Both the position numbers and the translations under genes were made by a program. From Elusimicrobiota bacterium (lineage in GTDB: Bacteria > Elusimicrobiota > Elusimicrobia > UBA1565 > UBA9628), in contig JAGWUP010000001.1 of NCBI GenBank assembly GCA_028868375.1, forward strand, positions 230,146 to 294,145: DNA of 64,000 nt, written 5' to 3'. The notes under the pieces are model-generated. The model was not told the origin of the DNA and did not search any database. It saw only the letters and a list, made by a program, of their open reading frames with translations. Below, one piece after another: positions 24,414 to 31,934 of the stretch (its first letter is position 1; each line of letters starts with the position of its first letter).

Positions 24414-25493
24414 TCAGTCGGCCGGCCACTGCCCGGGCTCGGAGAAGCCGCCCAAAAGCCGCAAGCTCCTTCGGTCCGGCCGAAAACGCCGCTTCTGCGC
24501 CGGGCGCAGCGGCGGTATCCGGGCCGCCAGGTTCTTGATCGAGCTGACGGCGAAGCCGGAGCCCTCGGCGTCCGGAATCAACTCCGATTTCCAGCAAGGC
24601 TCGGCGCCGGCGGCCGGAGGCGCCATGACGAAATCGCCGAGGCCGAATGTTCCATAGGAGACCAGGATGCCCTCGACTACGCCGTCGCGGCCGAGCGCCG
24701 GGCTTCCAGAATTGCCCTTGTAGGCGTCTAGATCGGCGTAGAAGACTCCGTCTCCTGTTTTCGTCACGCGGGCGCCGGCCGCGATCTTGACCGGCAGGCC
24801 CTTCGGATAGCCTATCATCAGCACGGGCGAACCGACCTTCGGCAGCGCGCCGCGGTCGATGTCGAAGGGGGGGCGTCGCCTCGGATCGACCGGCCGCGAA
24901 AGGCGGATCAACGCCCAATCGGGCTTTCCGATGGTGCCGGGCTTGTGCGCGGCGGCGATGACCCGGCGGCAGCGGTAGATCTTAGAGGAGTCGGTCAGGG
25001 TCGGGTCGGAGGCCTTGTCGTAGTAGCCGTAATCGGCCACGAAGGCGACTTGCCGGCAGAACTGCCTTGCGCCGCCGGGATGATCCAGCACGCAGTGGCC
25101 GGCGGTGACGAGCAGGTCCGGGCCGACCAAGAAGCCGGTGCAGAAGGCGCCCCGAGGCTGGCCGTAGAAGCGCTCGCTCTTGCACAGGGGCTCCTCGACC
25201 GCCACCATGTAGTCTGGGGGATGGAAAACGATGGTCGTCGTAAACGGCTTGGTCCTCAAATGGACCAGGCCCGCTGTTTCCGTGTCGGCGACGACATCAT
25301 CGGAGTCGAACAGGGCGAAGGTCGAGCGCGCCATCGCGCGCTCCAGCGGCGCGGCCGCATAGGGCTCAGTCCTGTCGTCGCTGCCGTAGATCAGCGAGAC
25401 CTGCCTGGCGGCCTCTGCGCGGCCGGCCAAGAGCAGCGCCCAGAGGGTCGCCAGGCGCAACCAGCCGGGCATGCGCCGGCAGTGGTTTTTCAT
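24414..25493 (-). CDS. Secreted trypsin-like serine protease
   Basis: A 359-residue protein with a signal peptide (LRLATLWALLLAGRAEA). The chymotrypsin-fold triad is visible: His in LLVTAGHCVL, Asp in KPDWALIRLS and Ser in YKGNSGSPALG. A cysteine close to the start of the protease domain (FCTGFLVG) and the one after His (GHC) would form the usual disulfide. The C-terminal tail is basic and proline-rich. Probably periplasmic or extracellular. It resembles bacterial glutamyl-endopeptidase/V8-type proteases in motif style, so specificity is uncertain. It is followed by panD, which has its own promoter. Confidence 0.88.
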   Translation of the reverse strand: MKNHCRRMPGWLRLATLWALLLAGRAEAARQVSLIYGSDDRTEPYAAAPLERAMARSTFALFDSDDVVADTETAGLVHLRTKPFTTTIVFHPPDYMVAVEEPLCKSERFYGQPRGAFCTGFLVGPDLLVTAGHCVLDHPGGARQFCRQVAFVADYGYYDKASDPTLTDSSKIYRCRRVIAAAHKPGTIGKPDWALIRLSRPVDPRRRPPFDIDRGALPKVGSPVLMIGYPKGLPVKIAAGARVTKTGDGVFYADLDAYKGNSGSPALGRDGVVEGILVSYGTFGLGDFVMAPPAAGAEPCWKSELIPDAEGSGFAVSSIKNLAARIPPLRPAQKRRFRPDRRSLRLLGGFSEPGQWPAD

Positions 25494-25535
25494 CGCTCCG
25501 CTAGTGTCGCTTATTCGTCGCGCCGCCGCATGGGT

Positions 25536-27470
25536 CTAAGGGCCCTGAGGGCCTACGTCAGCGGGGCCGGACGGCTCGGCCGCGCAAAAGAAGGCGGCCA
25601 GCTCGTCGAGGCCCTCCAGGCGGCGGCAGCGGGGCAGGGCCTCCAGAAAGGCCGCGCCGTAGCCGCGCTTGGAGAGGCGGCCGTCCAGCACGGCGACGAC
25701 GCCGCGGTCCCCGGCGCTGCGGATGAGCCGCCCGAAGCCTTGGCGGAAGCGCATGACGGCGCGGGGCAGGCTGTGGTCCGCGAAATAGCTGCGGCCCTCT
25801 CCCTCAAGCCAGCGCCGCCGCTCCTGCTCCACCGGGGAGCTGAAATTGGGGAAGGGAAGCTTGGTCAGCACGACGCAGGAAAGAGCGGCGCCGGGGACGT
25901 CGACGCCCTGCCAGAAGGTGTCGACGCCCAAGAGCACGGCGTTGCCCGCGCGCGTAAACTCCGCCAGCAGGGCGTCGTTGCCGGAGTCGCCCTGTATCCA
26001 AAGCGGGCGGTCCTTGAAGGCGCGGCGCAGGCGGGCGTGGACGGCGCGCAGGGTCTTCCAGCTCGAGAAGAGCACGAAGACTCCGCCCGGAACCCGCTTG
26101 GCGATCTCCTTGCAGCGCCGCGCCAGGGCGGCGTCGTAGCGCTTCTCCGAAGGCGAGGGCAGGTCGTCTTGCAGCAGCAGCCCGGCCTGCTCGGCGTAGT
26201 CGAACGGGGAGTCCAGCTTGAGCTGGCGCGCCGCCTCCAGGCCCAGGCGCCTGGAAAAGGCCTTCAAGCCGCCGCCGCAGTCCAGTGTCGCGGAGGTCAG
26301 CACCAGCGGCGCGCCGCCGGCCAGAATCCCCGCGCCCAAGCGCCGGCCAAGCTCCAGCGGCAGGGCATGGACCGACACGCCTTCCCCGGACCATTCCACC
26401 CAGCGCGCCACCTCCTCCTCGCGGCCCTCTAGTATTCGGCGCAACTCGGCGCGCAGCTCGCTCAAGCGGGTGGCGGCCAGGGCCAGCGAGAGGACCTCCT
26501 CGGCGCCGCCCCGAGCTTCCGAGCGCTCCTGGGAGAGCTTGAGCAGGGCGCCCTCAAGCTGTCCCAAGGCCTCCGGCTCGCCCAAGCCGCGCGAGGCCTG
26601 CGCCAAGGCGGCGCCCCCGCTCTCGCCGCCGCCCTCCCAGCCGTGGGCGCGCGCCACGCGGGCCAGCAGTTCCTCAAGCCCGCGGAGCGCGCGCCGGCCC
26701 AGCTCGCCCAACTGCGCGCCGCCGGCGGCCTCGGCCTCCGAGAGCAGGCGGCGCAAGCGCGCGGAGCCGACGGAGGTCTCGAAACGGCTGGCGGCGGCCT
26801 CCTCGAGGCTGTGCGCCTCGTCGATGATCAGGGCGTCGTGGGGCGGCAGGCGCGCGCCGGAGAGCAGCAGGGCGTGGTTGACCACGACGATGTGCGAGCG
26901 CTCGGCGCGCTCGCGGTCCTTGCGATAGAGGCAGCGGCCCCAGAAGGGCCCGCCCGGGCCCAGGCAGCGATCCGGGTCGCGCGACACCCGCTGCCAGAGG
27001 GGGCGCGGCACCACGCAGGGCAGGCCGGAGCGATGCCCGCTCTGCGCCGCGGCGGCCCAGGCCGAGAGGCGCTCGAGCAGGGCGACGTTCCCGTCGAAAA
27101 GTCCAGGCGAGCGCCGCGCCGCCTCCAGGCGCTGGACGCAGAGGTAATTGTCGGCGCCCTGCAGCATCGCGTAGCGCAGCCTCAAGCCCCGCTCGCCCAA
27201 GGCTCGCGCGACGGCGGGCAGCTCCTTGTCGAGCAACTGCTGCTGCAGCGCCCGCGTGTAGGTCGACACCAGCACGCGCCGCTCCCCGGAAACGGCCCAG
27301 CGCGCCGTCGGCAGCAGGTAGGCCAGAGATTTCCCGACCCCCGTGCCGGCCTCGACGACCAGCGCGCGGCCCCGCTCCAAGGCCTCGGCGACGGCCGCGG
27401 CCATCTCCTCCTGCTGCGGCCGCCGTTGGTAGCCGGCTAGGCGCAGGCCCGGCCAGTCTTCGCTGTCCAT
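25536..27470 (-). CDS. DinG/XPD-family ATP-dependent DNA helicase
   Basis: A 644-residue superfamily 2 helicase of the DinG/YoaA type. Walker A is AGTGVGKS at residues 41-48, preceded by the Q-motif-like YQRRPQQEEM; the DEAH-type box is IIDEAHSLEE; motifs III-VI include LTSATL, FVLFSSWKTL and RQGFGRLIRS. Cysteines between motifs I and II (CVQR, CVVPR, CLGPGGPFWGRC) occupy the place of the iron-sulfur cluster of this family. Role: unwinding of damaged or R-loop DNA. The start is supported by TATAAT on the minus strand six bases before the ATG. Confidence 0.9.
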   Translation of the reverse strand: MDSEDWPGLRLAGYQRRPQQEEMAAAVAEALERGRALVVEAGTGVGKSLAYLLPTARWAVSGERRVLVSTYTRALQQQLLDKELPAVARALGERGLRLRYAMLQGADNYLCVQRLEAARRSPGLFDGNVALLERLSAWAAAAQSGHRSGLPCVVPRPLWQRVSRDPDRCLGPGGPFWGRCLYRKDRERAERSHIVVVNHALLLSGARLPPHDALIIDEAHSLEEAAASRFETSVGSARLRRLLSEAEAAGGAQLGELGRRALRGLEELLARVARAHGWEGGGESGGAALAQASRGLGEPEALGQLEGALLKLSQERSEARGGAEEVLSLALAATRLSELRAELRRILEGREEEVARWVEWSGEGVSVHALPLELGRRLGAGILAGGAPLVLTSATLDCGGGLKAFSRRLGLEAARQLKLDSPFDYAEQAGLLLQDDLPSPSEKRYDAALARRCKEIAKRVPGGVFVLFSSWKTLRAVHARLRRAFKDRPLWIQGDSGNDALLAEFTRAGNAVLLGVDTFWQGVDVPGAALSCVVLTKLPFPNFSSPVEQERRRWLEGEGRSYFADHSLPRAVMRFRQGFGRLIRSAGDRGVVAVLDGRLSKRGYGAAFLEALPRCRRLEGLDELAAFFCAAEPSGPADVGPQGP

Positions 27471-27476
27471 CTACGC

Positions 27477-27482
27477 ATTATA
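27477..27482 (-). promoter_or_regulatory. -10 box of the dinG-like gene (leaderless)
   Basis: On the minus strand TATAAT is an exact consensus -10 and ends six bases before the ATG at 27470, which places the transcript start on the start codon. No good -35 is visible. Confidence 0.6.
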
Positions 27483-27507
27483 GGCAAGCGGCCCCGGCTT
27501 CGCCAGA

Positions 27508-28539
27508 CTAATACCCGCGCAGTTCCTGCAACTGCTTTTGCTTCTCGACGATCTGTCCGTCGATTTCGCGCGCCTGGCGGCGAGCCGCCTCCGCGACATC
27601 TCTGGCGACGCCGCGGGGAATGCCGCCGTAGCTATGACCGCCGTACTGCAGAACGGCGGCGATCGCCTCGTTGTACTGCCTCTCTAGCTTTTTTATATCG
27701 GCCAGCAGCGCCTTCTCCGCGTCCGTGTGCGGCCCGAAGCCGTGGTCGCGGCGCCAGGCGATCAGCCGGCCCCGGAAACGCCCCGCCAACTCCGGATGGT
27801 AGCGGAGGATGAGCGCCCGCTCCTGCCGGAGGGCGGCGATCATTGCCTTAAGCTGCCGCGACTCATCAGTATGCTGCATCGCAAGCCCGATCGCCACCGC
27901 ATTGGGGGCATGCCTCTGCCCGGCTAGGATGTAGCCCGACATGCCGGCAATATGATCTCCATGCCCCAAGAATTGCAGGGCGGCATCGATGTCGCGGACG
28001 CGGGAGCGGGCGGCCAACTGGCGAACGGACAACGCGGTGCCCATTTCATCCAAGCGCTTGTTTGCTTGCTCCCTGCTCACCCCGTCGACTGGTTGATCCC
28101 CCGATTGAGCCAATTGCCGCTGCAATTGCTGGAGTTCTCGCCGCAGTTGCGGCAGCGCCCTGTTGCTTGCGACGGCTTCAGCCGGCCTGGCCTGCAAGCG
28201 CTCCTTGACCAGCGTCCTAAGCTGGAATATCCCCGCCTGGGCGATGGAAACCTTCCGGTCGGCCCACTGATCGGCATGTAATTGATATTCCCGCTCTTTC
28301 CCATCAAGCTCGCCAAGCAGCGTGGGCAGGGGGTGGTGGTAAATGAAGGTAGAGGCAAATTCAGGACGCGTCTCGAAGCCGGGGGGGACAGCCGGATTAT
28401 CGCGAAAGGCCCAGTCCAGCCCCTCCGGCAGCGGTGCGGGGGCAAACCCTGGCTGCTCCGCATGCTCCATACCTCCCGCGGCCAGAAGGGGACCCGCCGA
28501 CATCAAGGCTACGGCCAAGGCCAGCGCTGCTCGTTTCAT
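27508..28539 (-). CDS. Secreted hypothetical protein, paralogue 1
   Basis: A 343-residue protein with signal peptide MKRAALALAVALMSAGPLLA and mature N-terminus AGGMEHAEQPG. The rest is almost all helical, rich in Gln, Leu and Arg, with LRRELQQLQRQLAQ-type coiled-coil segments, and ends EIDGQIVEKQKQLQELRGY. It is clearly homologous over its whole length to the gene immediately upstream (28562-29695): same signal peptide, same WRIxHGxGPxTxxEKALL segment (here WRRDHGFGPHTDAEKALL) and same C-terminal ELRG. Function unknown. The 22-base gap suggests a two-gene operon produced by tandem duplication. Confidence 0.75.
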   Translation of the reverse strand: MKRAALALAVALMSAGPLLAAGGMEHAEQPGFAPAPLPEGLDWAFRDNPAVPPGFETRPEFASTFIYHHPLPTLLGELDGKEREYQLHADQWADRKVSIAQAGIFQLRTLVKERLQARPAEAVASNRALPQLRRELQQLQRQLAQSGDQPVDGVSREQANKRLDEMGTALSVRQLAARSRVRDIDAALQFLGHGDHIAGMSGYILAGQRHAPNAVAIGLAMQHTDESRQLKAMIAALRQERALILRYHPELAGRFRGRLIAWRRDHGFGPHTDAEKALLADIKKLERQYNEAIAAVLQYGGHSYGGIPRGVARDVAEAARRQAREIDGQIVEKQKQLQELRGY

Positions 28540-28561
28540 GGTTTCTCAGCGATTGCGAGCC

Positions 28562-29695
28562 TCAATGGCCGCGCAGTTCCTTAAGCTCCTTCATCTTCGC
28601 CTCCAGTCTCCCATCCAACTCTTTTATCTTTCTGGCGAGCCCGGCGGAAATTTCCTCGGCAACGCCGGAGGGCAAACCATGGGAAGGCCGATTGAACTGC
28701 CCGGAGTTGAGAACGCCATATTGCATCACGCCGGCCTCAAGGCCTCGGGGCAAAAGAGCAGGATACGGAACAACCTGCCCTGAAGCGGGAGGTTCATATC
28801 CTGCCTTGTCGGCAACGAGAGCTTTCCGCTGTCTTTCCAGAACCCCGATCTCCTTGAGCAGCGCTTTCTCCCTGGCGGTCCGCGGACCCCAGCCGTGATT
28901 GATGCGCCAGCGAAGAACAGCGCCCTTGATAGGACCGGCCAGATCCGGGTTGCGCCGCTCGAGCATCCGGCGCTCCCTATTAAGCGCGTCGATCATGGGC
29001 CGCAGCGCCGCCGCCCGCTCGCGCCCGGCCAACGCCAAGCCAGCCGCCCCAAGGTTTGGAGCATTCCGCTGGCCGACGAGAACGTAGGATGCGGTAAGCT
29101 CCGAGACGTAAGCCTCCCGCCCCAGCCACCCAGTCGCCGCGACCAGGTCGGCATGACGCCTTGCGGCGCTCTGAGGCTGCAGTCCCATTCTAAAGTTCTC
29201 AACGACGGCCGGGCTCAGGCTCTTCCGCAATTCGGCAAGCCGGGCCTCCAGCTCTTCGCCGGCCCGGCCCCTCAAGACATGATCCTCCGGAACGGCTTGC
29301 AGGCGGCTCTTGATCTCGGCCCTGAGCAAGGCGATGCTCATTTGCCGCGCCTTCATCCGCGCTTCTGGAGCTGACCCATCTGCGCGATATCTCCTCTCGG
29401 CCGCATCGAGAGAGCCGAGCAGTTGAGGCACAGAGGCCTGCCCCAGCTCCACTCCCTCCAGGGTCCGCGCTATGGATTGATAGGGAAAATGCTCCAGGTT
29501 GCCGGCGCGCGGGCTTCCAGCTATCCCAGCCCAGCCTTCGGGCGCCAGCCGCTGACCGGGAAGAACCCAGCCCAGCCCCTCCGGCAGGGCCATGGAGGGC
29601 ATCCCTGGCTGCTCCGCACGCTCCATACCTCCCGCGGCCAGAACGGGACCCGCCGAGATCAAGGCTACTGCCAACGCCAGCGCTGCTCGTTTCAT
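28562..29695 (-). CDS. Secreted hypothetical protein, paralogue 2
   Basis: A 377-residue paralogue of the gene at 27508-28539. It has signal peptide MKRAALALAVALISAGPVLA, then AGGMERAEQPG, a coiled-coil-rich body, the shared motif WRINHGWGPRTAREKALLKEI and C-terminus MKELKELRGH. The start is chosen at the signal-peptide methionine, with CGGAG six bases upstream; an upstream in-frame TTG would add 26 residues with no signal function. An extended -10 (TGCTACCAT on the minus strand, 29731-29723) gives a short leader. No function is recognised; secretion to the periplasm or surface is likely. Confidence 0.75.
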   Translation of the reverse strand: MKRAALALAVALISAGPVLAAGGMERAEQPGMPSMALPEGLGWVLPGQRLAPEGWAGIAGSPRAGNLEHFPYQSIARTLEGVELGQASVPQLLGSLDAAERRYRADGSAPEARMKARQMSIALLRAEIKSRLQAVPEDHVLRGRAGEELEARLAELRKSLSPAVVENFRMGLQPQSAARRHADLVAATGWLGREAYVSELTASYVLVGQRNAPNLGAAGLALAGRERAAALRPMIDALNRERRMLERRNPDLAGPIKGAVLRWRINHGWGPRTAREKALLKEIGVLERQRKALVADKAGYEPPASGQVVPYPALLPRGLEAGVMQYGVLNSGQFNRPSHGLPSGVAEEISAGLARKIKELDGRLEAKMKELKELRGH

Positions 29696-29722
29696 GGTTT
29701 CTCCGTGCTGCAATCGTCGATT

Positions 29723-29731
29723 ATGGTAGCA
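29723..29731 (-). promoter_or_regulatory. Extended -10 promoter of the paralogous pair
   Basis: TGCTACCAT on the minus strand, about 28 bases before the start codon, with GGAG between them. It lies in the 182-base divergent region 29696-29877, which also contains the promoter of the glycosyltransferase gene on the other strand and no gene. Confidence 0.5.
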
Positions 29732-29860
29732 ACGCTCGATTCGTCGCGCAGGGGTCCAAAGACCCGGCCGCAACCCGCCTCAAGGCCCAATAAAAATTTC
29801 CCTTATGGCCCACCCGCGGCTCGAAGCCGGCCGGCCGCGTCGACGCATATTCGGGAAATC

Positions 29861-29869
29861 TGCTAAAGT
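29861..29869 (+). promoter_or_regulatory. Extended -10 promoter of the GT2 gene
   Basis: TGCTAAAGT (TGC plus TAAAGT at 29864-29869) ends eight bases before ATG 29878. Same arrangement as other short-leader genes here. No clear -35. Confidence 0.5.
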
Positions 29870-29877
29870 CGCTGCCG

Positions 29878-30621
29878 ATGAGCGGGGGCGGAAAAGAGGG
29901 CGGCGCCGATCGGCCGCCGCGTTTAAGCGTCGTCATCCCCTGCTACAACGAGCGGGAGACCATCGCCGCCGTCCTCTCGCGGGTCCTGGCGGCCGACGCG
30001 GGGATCGACAAGGAGGTCATCGTCGTCGACGACGGCTCCAGCGACGGCACCGGAGAGCTCCTGGGGCGAACGCCCGGCGTCAGGGCGCTGCGCCATGAGC
30101 GCAACCGCGGCAAGGGCGCCGCCGTCAAGACCGGGATCGCCGCCGCCCGCGGCGAGGTCGTCCTCATCCAGGACGCCGACCTGGAGTACGATCCGGCCGA
30201 CTACAAGGCGGTGTTGGCGCCCATACTGGCGGGAGAGGCGGACGCGGTGATGGGCTCCCGCTTCGCCCAGGAGCGCCCGCGCTTCTTCTTCGGGGCCAAG
30301 CGCTCGCCCTTCTTCTCGCACTACGTCGGCAACAACATGATCATCGCCCTGACCAACAGCCTCTACGGAGTCCGCTACACCGACTACGAGGGGGCCTACA
30401 AGGCCTTTCGCCGCGAGCTGGTGGCGGGCCTTAAGATCGAGGCCGACGGCTTCGAGTACGACAACGAGCTGGTCTGCAAGCTGCTGCGCCGGGGCGCGCG
30501 CGTCGCCGAGGCGCCGATCTCCTACCAGCCGCGCAGCTACGGCGAGGGCAAGAAGATCCGCTGGCAGGACGGCCTCGTCATGCTCTGGACGATCGTCAAA
30601 TGGCGCTTCAAGGACTACTAG
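29878..30621 (+). CDS. Family 2 glycosyltransferase, DPM1-like
   Basis: A 247-residue GT-A enzyme. Motifs: LSVVIPCYNERETI, the nucleotide-sugar binding VVDDGSSDGTGELL, NRGKGAAVKTGIA and the DxD-like QDADLEYDP, which bind UDP/GDP-sugar and Mn2+. It lacks C-terminal membrane helices, as in dolichol-phosphate mannose synthase-like enzymes that load a sugar on a lipid carrier. The next gene, overlapping by 22 bases, is a multi-pass glycosyltransferase that could use that lipid-linked sugar, so the two probably form a pathway for sugar transfer outside the membrane. Confidence 0.9.
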   Translation: MSGGGKEGGADRPPRLSVVIPCYNERETIAAVLSRVLAADAGIDKEVIVVDDGSSDGTGELLGRTPGVRALRHERNRGKGAAVKTGIAAARGEVVLIQDADLEYDPADYKAVLAPILAGEADAVMGSRFAQERPRFFFGAKRSPFFSHYVGNNMIIALTNSLYGVRYTDYEGAYKAFRRELVAGLKIEADGFEYDNELVCKLLRRGARVAEAPISYQPRSYGEGKKIRWQDGLVMLWTIVKWRFKDY

Positions 30622-31883
30622 CGACGTCGCGCCGGCGCGCGGCGCTGGTTTTCGCCGCCGCCTTCGCCCTGCGCCTGGGCTACGCCGCGGCCACCACGGC
30701 CGGGCGGGGGGAGCTGGTCGCCGACGCGCGCGACTACTCGAGCTACGCCCAAAGCCTGATCCAAACCGGTACCTACCGCGACGCCGCCGGCGCGCGCGCC
30801 GACCGCATGCCGGGCTACCCGCTGTTCCTGGCCGCCCTCTTCTGCCTCTTTGGAACCTCCGTGGCGGCGGTGCAGGCCGTCCAATGCGCCTTGGGCGCGG
30901 CCACCTGCGTGCTGGTGCTCGAGCTGGGCTCGGACTGGCTGGGTCCGGGCTGGGGACTGGCCGGGGGGCTGGGCGCGGCCTGCTACTTCGACTTGTTCTC
31001 CACCAGCGCCCGCCTGCTGACCGAGACCCTGGCCGCCTTCCTGCTGACGCTGCTCTTTTTGCTCTACTCGCGCCGCCGGCCCGCGCGGCCGCGGGACGCC
31101 GCCGCCATGGGCCTTGTCGCGGGAGCGCTCTACCTGGTCCGCCCGGAGTTCTCCCTCTTCGCCCTCCTGCTGGCGGCGCTGCTGCTCTTGGAGCTCTGGC
31201 CCGTCTCGCGGCGCCGCGCGGCCGCCTGCGCCGGCGCATTGCTGCTGGGGCTCTCCCTCTTCGCCCTTCCCTGGGCGCTGCGCAACAAGGCCGTCCTCGG
31301 CCGCATGGTCCTTACCTCGACCGCCGGTCCGCTCAATCTTTACCTCGGCATCCCGCGCACGGCCCATGAGCGTTTCGGGCTGCTGCCGACCGCCTACGTC
31401 CCGCTGCCGGCCCTGCCCGCGATGGGAGAGCTGGCGGCGATGGATTTTTTTCGAGCCCGCGCGGTGCGGCTGTGCGCCGCGCTCTCCGCCGGCCAGATCG
31501 CCAGGGCGCTGCTCTTTAACACCCTCATCCAATACTATCCCTTCCATCCCGGCTACGATCCGACGCTGGTCTTCTGGCTGCCCTTCTGGCTGTGGGGCGC
31601 CTGGCTGTGCCGAGGAGAGCGGCGAGCCTGGCCGCTGGCGGCCGCACTGCTCTATCTGACGGCGGTCTACGACGTCGTGGCCGTGATGCAAGCGCGCCAC
31701 CGCCAGGTGCTGGGCCCCGCGGCCATCCTGCTGGGCCTTTGGGGACTGCGCGAGCTGCGCCGTCGCCTGTCCGGACCCGGCTTTCGCCGCGTCCTGCTTT
31801 TCTGGGCCGCCGCCAACGCCTGCGTCTGGGCCTTCGCCCCGCGGGTGCGGCAGGCGGCTCTGCTGCTCCGGGACCTGCTATAG
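30600..31883 (+). CDS. Multi-pass GT39/ArnT-like glycosyltransferase
   Basis: A 427-residue membrane protein with about ten hydrophobic helices. The first loop contains FALRLGYAA and DARDYSSYAQSLIQTGTY, then RMPGYPLFLAALF, the pattern of PMT/ArnT-type (GT-C) transferases where the acidic residue in the first loop is catalytic. It starts inside the end of the GT2 gene (ATG 30600), a strong sign of co-translation. Substrate is unknown; by family it would transfer a sugar from polyprenyl phosphate to a protein or lipid on the outer face. Confidence 0.78.
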   Translation: MALQGLLATSRRRAALVFAAAFALRLGYAAATTAGRGELVADARDYSSYAQSLIQTGTYRDAAGARADRMPGYPLFLAALFCLFGTSVAAVQAVQCALGAATCVLVLELGSDWLGPGWGLAGGLGAACYFDLFSTSARLLTETLAAFLLTLLFLLYSRRRPARPRDAAAMGLVAGALYLVRPEFSLFALLLAALLLLELWPVSRRRAAACAGALLLGLSLFALPWALRNKAVLGRMVLTSTAGPLNLYLGIPRTAHERFGLLPTAYVPLPALPAMGELAAMDFFRARAVRLCAALSAGQIARALLFNTLIQYYPFHPGYDPTLVFWLPFWLWGAWLCRGERRAWPLAAALLYLTAVYDVVAVMQARHRQVLGPAAILLGLWGLRELRRRLSGPGFRRVLLFWAAANACVWAFAPRVRQAALLLRDLL

Positions 31884-31899
31884 GCGAGCCGTAGGCGAC

Positions 31900-31928
31900 T
31901 TGAAACCGTAACAACTTTTCCTTATACA
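31900..31928 (+). promoter_or_regulatory. Promoter of the TPR gene (leaderless)
   Basis: TTGAAA at 31900-31905 and TATACA at 31923-31928 are spaced 17 bases. The start codon GTG 31935 is seven bases after the -10, so transcription starts on or next to it. Confidence 0.65.
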
Positions 31929-31934
31929 AGCCGC

